A stretch of DNA of 64,000 bases. Source: Thermus amyloliquefaciens (lineage in GTDB: Bacteria > Deinococcota > Deinococci > Deinococcales > Thermaceae). A program made the translations under genes and the position numbers. Location: positions 1,178,001-1,242,000 of the forward strand of contig NZ_JQMV01000003.1 in assembly GCF_000744885.1 (NCBI RefSeq), read 5' to 3'. Shown one piece after another: positions 45,193-53,738 of this stretch. Below the pieces are notes generated by a model. That model worked only from the letters and a program-made list of their open reading frames with translations. It had not been told where the DNA came from and did not search any database. The first letter of the stretch is position 1. Each line of letters starts with the position of its first letter.

Positions 45193-45930
45193 TCACGCGG
45201 GAGCCGCCCCGATGGTCCTTCCCCCGTCCACGAAGAGCACCTGGCCGGTGATGAAGCTGGACTCGTCCGAGACCAGGAAAAGGGCGGCGTAGGCCACCTC
45301 TATGGGTTTGCCCGCGCGGCCCAAGGGCGTGGCGGCGATGGCCTTCTCCCGCACCTTCTCCGGCACCTTGGCGGTCATGCGGGTCTCAATGAACCCCGGG
45401 GCCAGGGCGTTCACCCGGATCCCGTACCGCCCGAGCTCCAGGGCCAGGGTACGGGTGAGCCCCACCACCCCCGCCTTGGAGGCCGAGTAGTTGGCCTGCC
45501 CCAGGTTGCCCAGGTACACCCGGGAGCTGGTGAGCACGATGGAACCCGGGTTGCGCTCCCGCATGGCCTCGGAGGCCGCCTTGGCCACCAGGAAGCTTCC
45601 CGTGAGGTTGACCCGCAACACCGCCTCCCAGTCCTCCAGGGGCATCTTCCAGTGGAAATTGTCCCGGGTGATGCCCGCATAGTGCACCACCCCGTCCAGG
45701 CGCCCCAGGGCCTCGAGGGCCCGGGCAAACCCCCTCGCTACGGAAAGGGGGTCGGCCACATCCATGGGAACCGCCAAGGCCCCCGTGGCCTCCGCCGCTT
45801 CCCTTAGCGGCCCCTCCTCCAGATCGCAGGCCACCAGCCTGGCCCCCTCCCGGGCAAAGAGCTCCAGGGTGGCCCGGCCGATCCCATGGGCCGCCCCGGT
45901 GATCAGCACCGCCTTATCCTTAAGCCGCAT
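45193..45930 (-). CDS. SDR family 3-oxoacyl reductase / 3-hydroxyacyl dehydrogenase (FabG-like)
   Basis: This 245-residue classical SDR has TGAAHGIGRATLELF near residue 11, VHYAGITRDNFHWKM, SSRVYLGNLGQANYSASKAG (catalytic Ser, Tyr, Lys) and APGFIETRMTAKVP, as in FabG. It reduces or oxidises a 3-oxo/3-hydroxyacyl substrate using NAD(P)H. Its promoter has a PfmR-like operator, which points to fatty acid or phenylacetate degradation rather than synthesis. A Shine-Dalgarno gggaggtgg precedes the ATG. Confidence 0.88.
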   Translation of the reverse strand: MRLKDKAVLITGAAHGIGRATLELFAREGARLVACDLEEGPLREAAEATGALAVPMDVADPLSVARGFARALEALGRLDGVVHYAGITRDNFHWKMPLEDWEAVLRVNLTGSFLVAKAASEAMRERNPGSIVLTSSRVYLGNLGQANYSASKAGVVGLTRTLALELGRYGIRVNALAPGFIETRMTAKVPEKVREKAIAATPLGRAGKPIEVAYAALFLVSDESSFITGQVLFVDGGRTIGAAPA

Positions 45931-45951
45931 CCGCCACCTCCCGCGCTTGGC

Positions 45952-45967
45952 GACCGAACGGTCGGTA
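45952..45967 (-). promoter_or_regulatory. PfmR-type TetR operator (ACCGACCGTTCGGT)
   Basis: On the minus strand TACCGACCGTTCGGTC fits every fixed base of the consensus I remember for T. thermophilus PfmR, TACCGACCGNTNGGTN. The site covers the expected start of transcription, about 22 nt before the SDR start codon, so binding should repress. Confidence 0.7.
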
Positions 45968-45972
45968 AGCTC

Positions 45973-46002
45973 ACCCTACCCCGCGGCCCGCCTTCCCGTC
46001 AA
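45973..46002 (-). promoter_or_regulatory. Promoter of the SDR / hydrolase operon
   Basis: On the minus strand TTGACG (45997-46002) and TAGGGT (45973-45978) are separated by 18 bp. Transcription would begin near 45966, inside the PfmR-type operator. Confidence 0.65.
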
Positions 46003-46041
46003 CCCTCTCCGGGCCACCTGGAAGCCCAGCAGCCCCAAGCC

Positions 46042-46353
46042 CTATAGCCGCCAGGCGTAGTAAGGGGTTTCCACAAAGGGGGGCGGGCCTCCCAGGTACA
46101 CCCTGAGCCCAGGAAGGACCAGGGTCTCCCCCTCCCACTCAAAGGCCAAGGGGTCCACCGGCAAAGGGTAGTGGAGAACCCCTTCCCTGGGCAGGCCAAG
46201 CCGCAGGCGCTCGGGCGGGGAGAGGCGGCCCACCAGGAGGTAGCGGGCCCTCTTGGGCCCGGATTCCGTGTAAAAGGCTGCCTCCTCCCCAAGGTCCAGG
46301 AGCAGGACCCGGCCCCGGACGTAAAGCCTAGCCCTATCCGTCCAGGTAGACAT
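46042..46353 (-). CDS. Unknown 103-residue protein at the end of the btuFCD operon
   Basis: The protein starts MSTWTDRARLYVRGRVLLLD and contains FYTESGPKRARYLLVGRLSPPERLRLG and PLPVDPLAFEWEGETLVLPG. It has no signal peptide, membrane helix or family motif that I recognise. The gene overlaps the btuD stop by 20 bases, so it is translated from the cobalamin transporter mRNA and falls under the riboswitch. A role in cobalamin use is possible from position only. Confidence 0.6.
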   Translation of the reverse strand: MSTWTDRARLYVRGRVLLLDLGEEAAFYTESGPKRARYLLVGRLSPPERLRLGLPREGVLHYPLPVDPLAFEWEGETLVLPGLRVYLGGPPPFVETPYYAWRL

Positions 46354-47086
46354 GGGGCCTCCCCAGGAGGTGGGCCACCCGAACCCCAGGGCCATAGAGG
46401 CCTTGGAGAAAGGGCTCGGTGAAAACCGCCCCCGGCCTTCCCTCCGCCAAAAGCCTTCCCCCCTTGAGCACCGCCACCCGGTCGGCCAGGGCCGCCTGGT
46501 TAGGGTCGTGGAGGACGGCGAGGATCCCCATTCCCTTGGCGGCCAAGCCCCGCAGGAGGGCCAGCAACCCCCCCTGGTATTCCAGGTCCAGGAAGGTGGT
46601 GGGCTCGTCCAGAAGGAGGTAGCGCGGCCTGGCCGCCAGGGCCCGTGCCAAAAGGACGCGCTGGCGCTCCCCCCCGGAAAGGCTACCCAGGTACCGGCCG
46701 CGGAAGCGGGAGGCCCCCGTAACCTCCAAGGCCCACTCCACCGCGTCCACATCCTCCCGTCCCTCCCGCCCCCAAAGGCCCAGGTGGGGAAGCCTTCCCA
46801 GGCGCACCACCTCCTCCACCAAAAGCCCCTCGGGGTAGGGCCCCCCTTGGGGCAGGTAGGCGAGGAGCCGGCCCCGGACATAGCCCCCATAGGCCCGAAG
46901 GGGCCTTCCCTCCAAAAGGACCTCCCCGGCCTTGGGCCAAAGAAGCCCCGCCATCACCCTAAGAAGGGTGCTCTTGCCCGACCCGTTGGGGCCCAGGAGG
47001 GCCACCCACTCCCCCGGCCTTACGCTCAGGTCCACCCCCAAAAGGGCATGGGGCCCCACAACCCCCTTGGCCTCAAGCCCGGCCAC
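46334..47086 (-). CDS. btuD: BtuD, ABC ATPase of the cobalamin importer
   Basis: This 250-residue ATP-binding subunit has Walker A LLGPNGSGKSTLLRV, Q-loop YLPQGGPYPEG, signature SLSGGERQRVLLARAL, Walker B YLLLDEPTTFLDL and H-loop LHDPNQAA. The overall form is the FepC/BtuD subgroup. The start is GTG 47086, which overlaps the btuC stop by 14 bases. It powers uptake through BtuC; the riboswitch upstream identifies the substrate as a cobalamin. Confidence 0.92.
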   Translation of the reverse strand: MAGLEAKGVVGPHALLGVDLSVRPGEWVALLGPNGSGKSTLLRVMAGLLWPKAGEVLLEGRPLRAYGGYVRGRLLAYLPQGGPYPEGLLVEEVVRLGRLPHLGLWGREGREDVDAVEWALEVTGASRFRGRYLGSLSGGERQRVLLARALAARPRYLLLDEPTTFLDLEYQGGLLALLRGLAAKGMGILAVLHDPNQAALADRVAVLKGGRLLAEGRPGAVFTEPFLQGLYGPGVRVAHLLGRPHVYLDG

Positions 47087-48101
47087 GCCGCCTCCACATC
47101 AGATAGAGGAAAAAGGGCCCCCCCAGGAGGGTGGTGACCACCCCCACGGGAAGCTCCGCCGGCCGGGTAAGGGTGCGGGCCAAAAGGTCCGCCAGGGCCA
47201 GGAGAACCGCCCCGCCCAAGGCGGAAGCCGGCAGGAGCAACCGGTAATCCTCCCCCAAAAACCGCCGCAAGAGGTGGGGGGTGATCAGCCCCACGAAGCC
47301 GATGATCCCCGCCTGGGCCACGGCTGCGGCCACCAGGAGGCTTGCCGCGAGAAGGAGAAGGAGCTTAAGGCCCTCCAGGGGCAGCCCCAGGCTCCTGGCC
47401 ACCTCCTCCCCCAGCTGGAGGGCGTTCAACACCCGGCCCAGCAGCAAAAGCGGGGGAAAGGCCAGCAGGAAAAAGAGAAGGAGAACCTTCACCCCTGGCC
47501 AACCCAAAAAGGCCAGATTCCCCAGGGTGTAGGCGAACACCGCCCGCACCCGGTCGGCGTCCTGGAGCATCAGGTAGGTGGTGGCCCCCGTCAGAACGCT
47601 CCCCACCACCACCCCCGCCAGGACCAGCTCCCCGGTGCGGGCCGCCCCTCCCGCCAGGACCAGGGTGAGCAGGGTGGCGGAAAAGGCCCCCAGGAACCCG
47701 AAGAGGGTGGCGGAGGGGGGCAAGCCCTGGAAAACGGCGTGCTGGGCGAAGCCGGGGGCCAGGCCCCCCAGGAGGCTGGCCAGAAGGGTCACGGCGAAGG
47801 CCGCCCCCGCCGCCGAACCCATGAGGTAAGGGTCGGCCAGGGGGTTGCGGAAAAGCCCCTGGAAGCTGGCCCCCGCCACCCCCAAGGCGGCCCCCACCAG
47901 CATCCCCCCCAGGACCCGGGGCAGGCGCATCTCGGTGACGATGGGGTTTTCCCGCTGGCCCAAGAGGGCCTGGACCACCTCGAGGGGAGAAAGGCTCACC
48001 GTGCCCAAGGCCACCCCCAGCACCAGGGCCAAAAACAGAAGGAAAACCAGCCAGAGGAGGACCAGGCTCCGCCTAAGGGCCAAAGGAAGGGCCTGGGTCA
48101 T
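47073..48101 (-). CDS. btuC: BtuC, FecCD-type permease of the cobalamin importer
   Basis: This 342-residue membrane permease has about ten helices. MRLPRVLGGMLVGAALGVAGASFQG and GIIGFVGLITPHLLRR are the hallmark blocks of BtuC/FhuB/FecCD permeases; the latter contacts the ATPase. It is separated from btuF by three bases and overlaps btuD. Its place under a cobalamin riboswitch makes vitamin B12 rather than siderophore the likely cargo. Confidence 0.92.
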   Translation of the reverse strand: MTQALPLALRRSLVLLWLVFLLFLALVLGVALGTVSLSPLEVVQALLGQRENPIVTEMRLPRVLGGMLVGAALGVAGASFQGLFRNPLADPYLMGSAAGAAFAVTLLASLLGGLAPGFAQHAVFQGLPPSATLFGFLGAFSATLLTLVLAGGAARTGELVLAGVVVGSVLTGATTYLMLQDADRVRAVFAYTLGNLAFLGWPGVKVLLLFFLLAFPPLLLLGRVLNALQLGEEVARSLGLPLEGLKLLLLLAASLLVAAAVAQAGIIGFVGLITPHLLRRFLGEDYRLLLPASALGGAVLLALADLLARTLTRPAELPVGVVTTLLGGPFFLYLMWRRRGRA

Positions 48102-48104
48102 GGC

Positions 48105-48959
48105 CTAGCGCCCATGGAAGCAGTCCACCAGAAGCCTAAGCCCCTGGGCCACTCGGGGACCTGGGCGGGACAGGAGGCTGTCCTGGCCCCCGGTGAACAC
48201 GCAGATGCGCCCCGTCTGGACCGCCCGCACCCGGCCCCATCCAGGCCTCGTCCGGATGGTCTCCAGGGCGCCGGGGTAGGTGGCCACGATCACCTCGGGG
48301 TTCTTTTCCACCACGAACTCCGGGGCGATCTTGGGGAAGAGGCCCAGCTCCTTGGGCACCACGTTCACTCCCCGGGCCTTTTGGATCAGGACCCCGATGA
48401 AGCTCTCCGGGCCCACGGTGTAGGGGGTGGGGTCGATCTCGTAGTAGACCCGGGGGCGGTCCTTGGCCTTGGCCGCCCGGGCCTCCTCCTGGTAGACCTC
48501 CCGCTGGATCTGGGCCACCAGGCGCTCCGCCTGGGCCTCGAGGCCAAGAAGCTTCCCCAGGATGCGGGTGGTGCGGAAGATGTCCTCGTAGGTTTCCGTG
48601 CGCACCGCATACACCGTCAGGCCTGCCCGCTCCAGGGTTTCGTACAAGCGCCCGTACTTGGAAACCAAAACCAGATCCGGTTTCAGGGAAACGATGAACT
48701 CCGGGTTGGGGTTATAGAGCCCTCCCGCCTTGGGCAGGGCCTTCACCCGCTCAGGCCAGTCGGAGTAATCGTCCGTGGCCACGATGCGGTCACAGGCCCC
48801 TAGGGCGCACACCGTCTCCGTAACCGAGGGCAACATGGTCACGATCCGCTTCGGCGGCGCCTTGACGGTGACCGTGCGCCCCAGGTCGTCGGTGAGGGTG
48901 AGGGGAAAGGCAAAGGCTAAGGCCAAAAAGACCGATAGAACCGTCAGGATCCTCCTCAT
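48105..48959 (-). CDS. btuF: BtuF, cobalamin-binding periplasmic protein
   Basis: This 284-residue solute-binding protein has a signal peptide (ILTVLSVFLALAFAFP). It has the helical-backbone binding fold with DDLGRTVTVKAPPKRIVTMLPS, then NPEFIVSLKPDLVL and FVVEKNPEVIVAT. Class III binding proteins of this form carry cobalamin or siderophores. It is the first gene after the cobalamin riboswitch. The ATG at 48959 has the Shine-Dalgarno gggaggtagg that sits in a hairpin (48961-49004). Confidence 0.92.
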   Translation of the reverse strand: MRRILTVLSVFLALAFAFPLTLTDDLGRTVTVKAPPKRIVTMLPSVTETVCALGACDRIVATDDYSDWPERVKALPKAGGLYNPNPEFIVSLKPDLVLVSKYGRLYETLERAGLTVYAVRTETYEDIFRTTRILGKLLGLEAQAERLVAQIQREVYQEEARAAKAKDRPRVYYEIDPTPYTVGPESFIGVLIQKARGVNVVPKELGLFPKIAPEFVVEKNPEVIVATYPGALETIRTRPGWGRVRAVQTGRICVFTGGQDSLLSRPGPRVAQGLRLLVDCFHGR

Positions 48960-48960
48960 G

Positions 48961-49004
48961 CCTACCTCCCTAAGGCCGCTAGGGCCAGGCCCGGGGGAGG
49001 TAGG
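48961..49004 (-). promoter_or_regulatory. Shine-Dalgarno-sequestering hairpin of btuF
   Basis: cctacctccc (48961-48970) and gggaggtagg (48995-49004) are perfect complements. The first is the btuF ribosome-binding site on the minus strand, a few bases before the ATG. Pairing would block translation and is the likely final output of the riboswitch. Confidence 0.7.
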
Positions 49005-49008
49005 GAAA

Positions 49009-49033
49009 GCCCCTGCCGGAAAGCGGCAGGGGC
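49009..49033 (-). terminator. 10-bp hairpin between the riboswitch aptamer and btuF
   Basis: gcccctgccg with its complement closes a five-base loop (ctttc on the minus strand), followed by tttccc. It may be a terminator in the expression platform or a fixed spacer helix. Confidence 0.5.
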
Positions 49034-49103
49034 GCAAATGGCTTTGCAAACCCCCATCGCTCCCCCATCCGCGTGAGGTGCCCGCCTCGGGGTGTGGCGG
49101 GCG

Positions 49104-49238
49104 GCCCTGGCAGGTATTCGGGCTTCCGGCCTGCGACGTAAAGCCTGGAGCTGGACCGGTTACCGTTGCGGGACAGCGCCGGACTTGCACCGGACTTCCC
49201 CACTTTAAGCCTGGACTACGCGCCCAGGCACCAGGGCA
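49104..49238 (-). ncRNA. Cobalamin (AdoCbl-type) riboswitch
   Basis: On the minus strand the conserved core reads in order: GGTGCCTGGGCG, GGGAAGTCCGGTGCAAGTCC, GCTGTCCCGCAACGGTAA and the B12 box AGCCCGAATACCTGCC. P1 forms from GCCCTGG (49231-49237) and CCAGGGC (49104-49110). It precedes btuF by about 145 nt. Cobalamin binding is expected to shut down the importer. Confidence 0.95.
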
Positions 49239-49276
49239 ACGGACCTGGCTTTAGGGCCCTAGCGGGCCTTAAGGAA

Positions 49277-49305
49277 AGGCTACGCCTTGGCCGGCGAAAA
49301 GGCAA
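49277..49305 (-). promoter_or_regulatory. Promoter of the riboswitch-btuFCD transcript
   Basis: TTGCCT (49300-49305) and TAGCCT (49277-49282) on the minus strand are 17 bp apart. Transcription would start near 49270, giving a leader of about 310 nt that holds the riboswitch. Confidence 0.55.
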
Positions 49306-49308
49306 GGC

Positions 49309-49360
49309 TTGACAAAAGGGGGGGCCCGGTGCTTTACTTAGTCCCGAGAACGAACTAAAG
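49309..49360 (+). promoter_or_regulatory. Promoter and possible operator of the ROK regulator gene
   Basis: TTGACA (49309-49314) is followed 18 bp later by TTTACT (49333-49338). Just after it, ttagt (49338-49342) and actaa (near 49354) form a spaced inverted repeat where the product could bind its own promoter. Confidence 0.5.
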
Positions 49361-49373
49361 GGGGCCTACCCAG

Positions 49374-50567
49374 GTGCGCAAGGGCGACACGCAGGAAATC
49401 CGCAGGCTGAACCGCAGGGCCATCCTGGGTCTTCTGCGCCGCGGCCCCCTGACCCGGGCGGACCTCTCCCGGCTCACGGGTCTCGCCAAAAGCGCGGTCA
49501 GCCGCCTGGTGGACGAGCTCCTGCAGGAGGGCCTTCTGGAGGAAGGGGCCTCCACTTCCCCTCCCCTGGGCCGGCCCGGTACCCTCCTGCACCTCAAGCC
49601 CCGGGCGCGCTTCGCCTTGGGGGCGGAGCTGGGGGTGGAAGGCACCGTCCTCCTGGCCCTGGACTGGCGGGGGGAGGTCTTGTGGGCCAAGGAGTGGCGC
49701 CACCCCCGGGAGGCTGGCCCCAAGGAACGTCTGGAACGGCTTCTTGCCGAGGTCTTGCCCCACGTGCCCGGGCCCTTGGGCCTGGGGTTTACCCTGCCCG
49801 GGGTGGTGGTGGAAGACCGCCTCCTCCTGGCCCCCAACCTGGGCTGGCGTGGCCTGGACCTCAAGCCCCTCCTCCAGGAGTTCCCCCTTCCGGTGGCCGT
49901 GGAGAACGACGCCAAGGCCTCGGCCCTCTCCGAGGTCTTCTTCCACGGGGAGGCCAACCTGGCGTACCTGGTCTTGAGCACGGGCCTGGGGGTGGGGGTG
50001 GTGGCGGAGGGCCGCCTCCTCCGGGGGGCGGGTGGGGCCGCGGGCGAGGTGGGCCACTGGCTGGGCCAGGGGGAAAGAACCTGCGCCTGCGGCCGCAAGG
50101 GGTGCCTGGAAACGGAGCTGGGGTTGGGCAACCTCCTGGCCCACCACCGGAGCCTGGGGGGAAAGGCGGAGGACCTGGAGGCCCTCCTCCAGCAGGCCAA
50201 GGAGGGGGAGCCCAAGGCCTTGGAGGCCATCCACCACCTGGGCGAGGCCTTGGGCCGCTTCCTGGCCAACCTGGCCGTGGCCTACGATCCTGCCCGGGTG
50301 GTGATAGGCGGCAAGGCAGCCGAGTTCTTCCCCTACCTGGAGCCACCCTTGCGCCGGTCCTTGGCGGCCCATGCCTTTTTGGAGGCCCATGGCGCCTTGT
50401 CCGTGCAGCCCTCCCTGTATGGCCACCTGGCCCCGGCGGTGGGTGGGGCCAGCCTCTTTTTGGCGCGGTTTTTTGAGTTGGGCGGCCTGTGGGCGGAAAG
50501 CCCACGTCGCAATGGAGGTAGGTATGAGGAAGTGGCTTTTGGCGATCGGCGTGGCCTTGGGGCTTAG
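49374..50567 (+). CDS. ROK-family transcriptional regulator of the glucose transporter
   Basis: This is a repressor with an N-terminal winged helix ([35 protein letters not shown]) and a ROK sugar-kinase-like domain. The ROK zinc signature is EVGHW with [10 protein letters not shown], and ATP-fold glycine loops are visible (STGLGVGVV). The start is GTG 49374. The frame reads about 44 bases into the next gene, which starts at its own Shine-Dalgarno, so the two are translationally linked. It probably senses glucose or a related sugar and controls the transporter that follows. Confidence 0.9.
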   Translation: MRKGDTQEIRRLNRRAILGLLRRGPLTRADLSRLTGLAKSAVSRLVDELLQEGLLEEGASTSPPLGRPGTLLHLKPRARFALGAELGVEGTVLLALDWRGEVLWAKEWRHPREAGPKERLERLLAEVLPHVPGPLGLGFTLPGVVVEDRLLLAPNLGWRGLDLKPLLQEFPLPVAVENDAKASALSEVFFHGEANLAYLVLSTGLGVGVVAEGRLLRGAGGAAGEVGHWLGQGERTCACGRKGCLETELGLGNLLAHHRSLGGKAEDLEALLQQAKEGEPKALEAIHHLGEALGRFLANLAVAYDPARVVIGGKAAEFFPYLEPPLRRSLAAHAFLEAHGALSVQPSLYGHLAPAVGGASLFLARFFELGGLWAESPRRNGGRYEEVAFGDRRGLGA

Positions 50568-51759
50568 CGCCCTGGCCCAGACGGGCAAGCTGGAGATCTT
50601 CTCCTGGTGGGCGGGGGACGAGGGGCCAGCTTTGGAGGCCCTCATCCGGCTCTACAAGCAGAAGTACCCCGGGGTAGAGGTGATCAACGCCACGGTGACC
50701 GGCGGGGCCGGGGTCAACGCCAAGGCGGTCCTGAAGACCCGCATGCTGGGCGGGGACCCGCCCGACACCTTCCAGGTGCACGCGGGGCAGGAGCTCATCG
50801 GCACCTGGGTGGTGGCGGACCGCATGGAGGACCTCACCGGCCTCTTCCGGCAGGAAGGGTGGCTCCAGGCCTTCCCCAAGGGGCTCATTGACCTCCTCTC
50901 CTACAAGGGAGGGATCTGGAGCGTGCCCGTCAACATTCATCGCTCCAACGTCATGTGGTACATCCCGGCCAAGCTGAGGGAATGGGGGGTAACCCCGCCC
51001 AGGACCTGGGCCGAGTTCTTGGCCACCTGCCAGACCCTGAAGCGGAAGGGCCTCGAGGCGCCTTTGGCTCTAGGGGAGAACTGGACCCAGCAGCACCTCT
51101 GGGAGAGCGTGGCCCTGGCCACCCTGGGGGCTGAGGGCTGGGCCAACCTCTGGAGCGGCAAGCTGAAGTTCACCGACCCCAAGGCGGTGGCGGTCTGGGA
51201 AACCTTCGGCAAGGTGCTGGACTGCGCCAACAAAGACGCCGCCGGTCTCTCCTGGCAGCAGGCGGTGGACCGTGTGGTGCAGGGCAAGGCCGCCTTCAAC
51301 ATCATGGGCGACTGGGCCGCCGGCTACATGAGCACCACCTTGAAGCTCAAACCCGGCACCGACTTCGCCTGGGCCCCCTCCCCCGGCACCTCCGGCATCT
51401 TCATGATGCTCTCCGACTCCTTCGGCCTGCCCAAGAGGGCCAAGAACCGCCAGAACGCCCTCAACTGGCTCAAGCTGGTGGGCTCCAAGGAGGGGCAGGA
51501 CACCTTTAACCCCCTGAAGGGCTCCATCGCCGCAAGGCTGGACTCCGACCCCGCCAAGTACAACGCCTACGGCCAGTCGGCCATGAAGGACTGGAAGACG
51601 AACCGCATCGTGGGCTCCCTGGTCCACGGGGCGGTGGCGCCGGAGAGCTTCATGAGCCAGTTTGGCACCGTGATGGAGATCTTCCTGCAGACCAAAAACC
51701 CCCAAGCAGCGGCCAACGCCGCCCAGGCCATCGCCAACCAAGTGGGTCTGGGCCGCTAA
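50524..51759 (+). CDS. gtsA: Glucose-binding periplasmic protein of ABC importer
   Basis: This 411-residue solute-binding protein (family CUT1) starts with a signal peptide ([16 protein letters not shown]). [50 protein letters not shown] and [12 protein letters not shown] match the T. thermophilus glucose-binding protein almost residue for residue, including the binding-site tryptophans. ATG 50524 has ggaggtagg just upstream. A strong hairpin follows the stop, which should raise its level over the permeases. Confidence 0.93.
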   Translation: MRKWLLAIGVALGLSALAQTGKLEIFSWWAGDEGPALEALIRLYKQKYPGVEVINATVTGGAGVNAKAVLKTRMLGGDPPDTFQVHAGQELIGTWVVADRMEDLTGLFRQEGWLQAFPKGLIDLLSYKGGIWSVPVNIHRSNVMWYIPAKLREWGVTPPRTWAEFLATCQTLKRKGLEAPLALGENWTQQHLWESVALATLGAEGWANLWSGKLKFTDPKAVAVWETFGKVLDCANKDAAGLSWQQAVDRVVQGKAAFNIMGDWAAGYMSTTLKLKPGTDFAWAPSPGTSGIFMMLSDSFGLPKRAKNRQNALNWLKLVGSKEGQDTFNPLKGSIAARLDSDPAKYNAYGQSAMKDWKTNRIVGSLVHGAVAPESFMSQFGTVMEIFLQTKNPQAAANAAQAIANQVGLGR

Positions 51760-51768
51760 GGGCCCTTG

Positions 51769-51800
51769 GCCCGTGGGGGCTTTAGCCCCCACGGGCTTTT
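51769..51800 (+). terminator. Strong terminator-like hairpin after gtsA
   Basis: gcccgtgggggc (51769-51780) pairs perfectly with gcccccacgggc (51785-51796) around a four-base loop and is followed by TTTT (51797-51800). It is 10 bases after the gtsA stop. Read-through would feed the permeases; this is the usual way a binding protein is kept in excess. Confidence 0.85.
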
Positions 51801-51813
51801 CCCAAAAGGATCT

Positions 51814-52923
51814 ATGCGCGACCGCATCACAGCCTTCTTGGTCCTCCTCCCGTCCCTGGTGGCGGTGGGCATCTTCGTCTACGGCTTCATCGGGCAAAAC
51901 CTCTGGGTTTCCCTCACCGACTGGGGCAAGAACCCTGCCCAGGCTTTGGCCCTGAGACCCGAGCTCCGGTTCGTGGGTTTAGAAAACTACCGCGAGCTCT
52001 TTAGCGGCCTTGTGGACGTGCGTTTCCGCCAAAGTGCGGTCAACCTCATCTTCTTCACCCTCTTTTTCATGGCGGGAAGCCTGGGCCTGGGCCTCCTCTT
52101 GGCAATGGCCCTGGACCGGGGGCCCAAGGGGGAGAGCTTTTTCCGCACCGTCTTCCTTTTCCCCATGGCCCTCTCCTTCGTGGTAACGGGCACCATATGG
52201 CGCTGGCTCCTCCAGCCCCAGGGTGGGGTGAACGTCCTGCCCACCCTCCTGGGCCTACCTCCCCTCTCCTTCCCGTGGCTCACCACCCGCGAGAAGGCCT
52301 TCGTTTTTGACTGGAACGACCTGCCTTTTTTCACCGCCATCGTGGTGGGCCTGATCCTCCTCTACCTAGGCTGGCAGGCCCACCGGGAGGGGGAGAAGAG
52401 GCGGCGCCTTTGGAGCCTCCTTTCCGGAGGGGTGCTCCTCCTTTGGGCCTTTACCCTGGGTCGGAACACCCCCCTCCTTCCCTACCCCGAACCCCACGGC
52501 TTCAGCCTGGCCCTGGTGGGGGTGATCCTGGCGGCGGTGTGGCAGATGTCGGGCTACACCATGGCCCTCTACCTGGCGGGGCTACGGGGCATCCCGGTGG
52601 AGGTGCTGGAGGCGGCCAAGGTGGACGGGGCCAGCGAGTGGCAGACCTACCGGCACGTGATCTTCCCCCTCCTTGCCCCCATCACCCTTTCGGCCATGAT
52701 CGTCCTGGGCCACATCGCCCTGAAGATCTTTGACCTCATCTTCGCCATGGCCGGGCTGGACTACGCCCCCACGGACGTGCCCGCCATCTACATGTACCTC
52801 CTGGCCTTCCGGGGGAACCAGTTCGCCAAGGGCGCGGCCATCGGCATACTCCTGCTCCTCCTGGTGGCCGTGGTGGTCATCCCCTACCTGGCAAGCCAGC
52901 TTAGGAAGGAGGTGCGGCGGTGA
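51814..52923 (+). CDS. gtsB: Glucose ABC importer permease 1
   Basis: This 369-residue CUT1 permease has MalF-like topology with six to eight helices. The EAA loop reads [25 protein letters not shown] near the C terminus and docks the ATPase. An insertion with an added hydrophobic stretch (about residues 165-230) is seen, including [20 protein letters not shown] 51814 has aaaagga upstream. The last base overlaps the next gene (TGATG). The ATPase subunit is not in the window and is probably the shared MsiK-type encoded elsewhere. Confidence 0.9.
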   Translation: MRDRITAFLVLLPSLVAVGIFVYGFIGQNLWVSLTDWGKNPAQALALRPELRFVGLENYRELFSGLVDVRFRQSAVNLIFFTLFFMAGSLGLGLLLAMALDRGPKGESFFRTVFLFPMALSFVVTGTIWRWLLQPQGGVNVLPTLLGLPPLSFPWLTTREKAFVFDWNDLPFFTAIVVGLILLYLGWQAHREGEKRRRLWSLLSGGVLLLWAFTLGRNTPLLPYPEPHGFSLALVGVILAAVWQMSGYTMALYLAGLRGIPVEVLEAAKVDGASEWQTYRHVIFPLLAPITLSAMIVLGHIALKIFDLIFAMAGLDYAPTDVPAIYMYLLAFRGNQFAKGAAIGILLLLLVAVVVIPYLASQLRKEVRR

Positions 52924-53729
52924 TGGGGCGGGTTTTCCTCTACGGCTTCCTTTTCCTCGCCACCCTCTTCTTCCTGCTCCCCGTCTATTTGGTAATCCTC
53001 ACCGCCCTCAAGGAGCCCGCCAAGATTACCCTGGACACGGTCTGGCGCTGGCCGGAACCCATCTACTGGGAAAGCTTCCGCATCGCCTGGGAGGCCTTCC
53101 GGCCCAAGTTCCAAAACAGCGTGGTCCTGGCCCTATCGGCCACGGCCCTCTCCGCCTTGGTGGGGGCCCTCAACGGGTATGTCCTGGCCAAGTGGCCCTT
53201 CAAGGGCTCCAACCTTCTCTTCGCCCTCATGCTCTTCGGGATGTTCATCCCCTACCAGAGCATCCTCATCCCCCTTTTCCAGTTCGTGAAGGCCATCGGG
53301 CTCTACGGCACCCTCTGGGGCCTCATCCTGGTCCACGTGGTCTACGGGATCCCCATTGTCACCCTGATCTTCAAGAATTACTACAGCGAAATCCCCGATG
53401 AACTGGTGGAGGCGGCGCGCATTGACGGAGCGGGGTTCTTCGGCATCTTTCGCCACGTGATCCTGCCCCTTTCCGCCCCCGCCTTGGTGGTGGTGGCCAT
53501 CTGGCAGTTCACCCAGATCTGGAACGAGTTCCTCTTCGCCGTGACCCTCACCCGCCCGGAGAGCCAGCCCATCACCGTGGCCCTGGCCCAACTGGCGGGA
53601 GGCGAGGCGGTGAAGTGGAACCTGCCCATGGCCGGGGCCATCCTGGCGGCCTTGCCCACCCTTCTGGTCTACATCTTCCTGGGGCGGTACTTCCTGCGGG
53701 GGCTCCTGGCGGGCTCCGTCAAGGGGTAG
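52923..53729 (+). CDS. gtsC: Glucose ABC importer permease 2
   Basis: This 268-residue MalG-like permease has six helices. The EAA loop is [25 protein letters not shown] and the C terminus ends [12 protein letters not shown], the usual MalG ending. The first codon could be GTG 52920 or ATG 52923; ATG overlaps the previous stop by one base. It pairs with the product of 51814 to form the pore. The stop codon is part of the -10 of the next gene. Confidence 0.9.
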   Translation: MGRVFLYGFLFLATLFFLLPVYLVILTALKEPAKITLDTVWRWPEPIYWESFRIAWEAFRPKFQNSVVLALSATALSALVGALNGYVLAKWPFKGSNLLFALMLFGMFIPYQSILIPLFQFVKAIGLYGTLWGLILVHVVYGIPIVTLIFKNYYSEIPDELVEAARIDGAGFFGIFRHVILPLSAPALVVVAIWQFTQIWNEFLFAVTLTRPESQPITVALAQLAGGEAVKWNLPMAGAILAALPTLLVYIFLGRYFLRGLLAGSVKG

Positions 53730-53732
53730 ACT
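53727..53732 (+). promoter_or_regulatory. -10 element (TAGACT) of the quinone reductase gene
   Basis: TAGACT overlaps the gtsC stop codon and ends 6 nt before ATG 53739. Confidence 0.45.
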
Positions 53733-53738
53733 CCAGCC

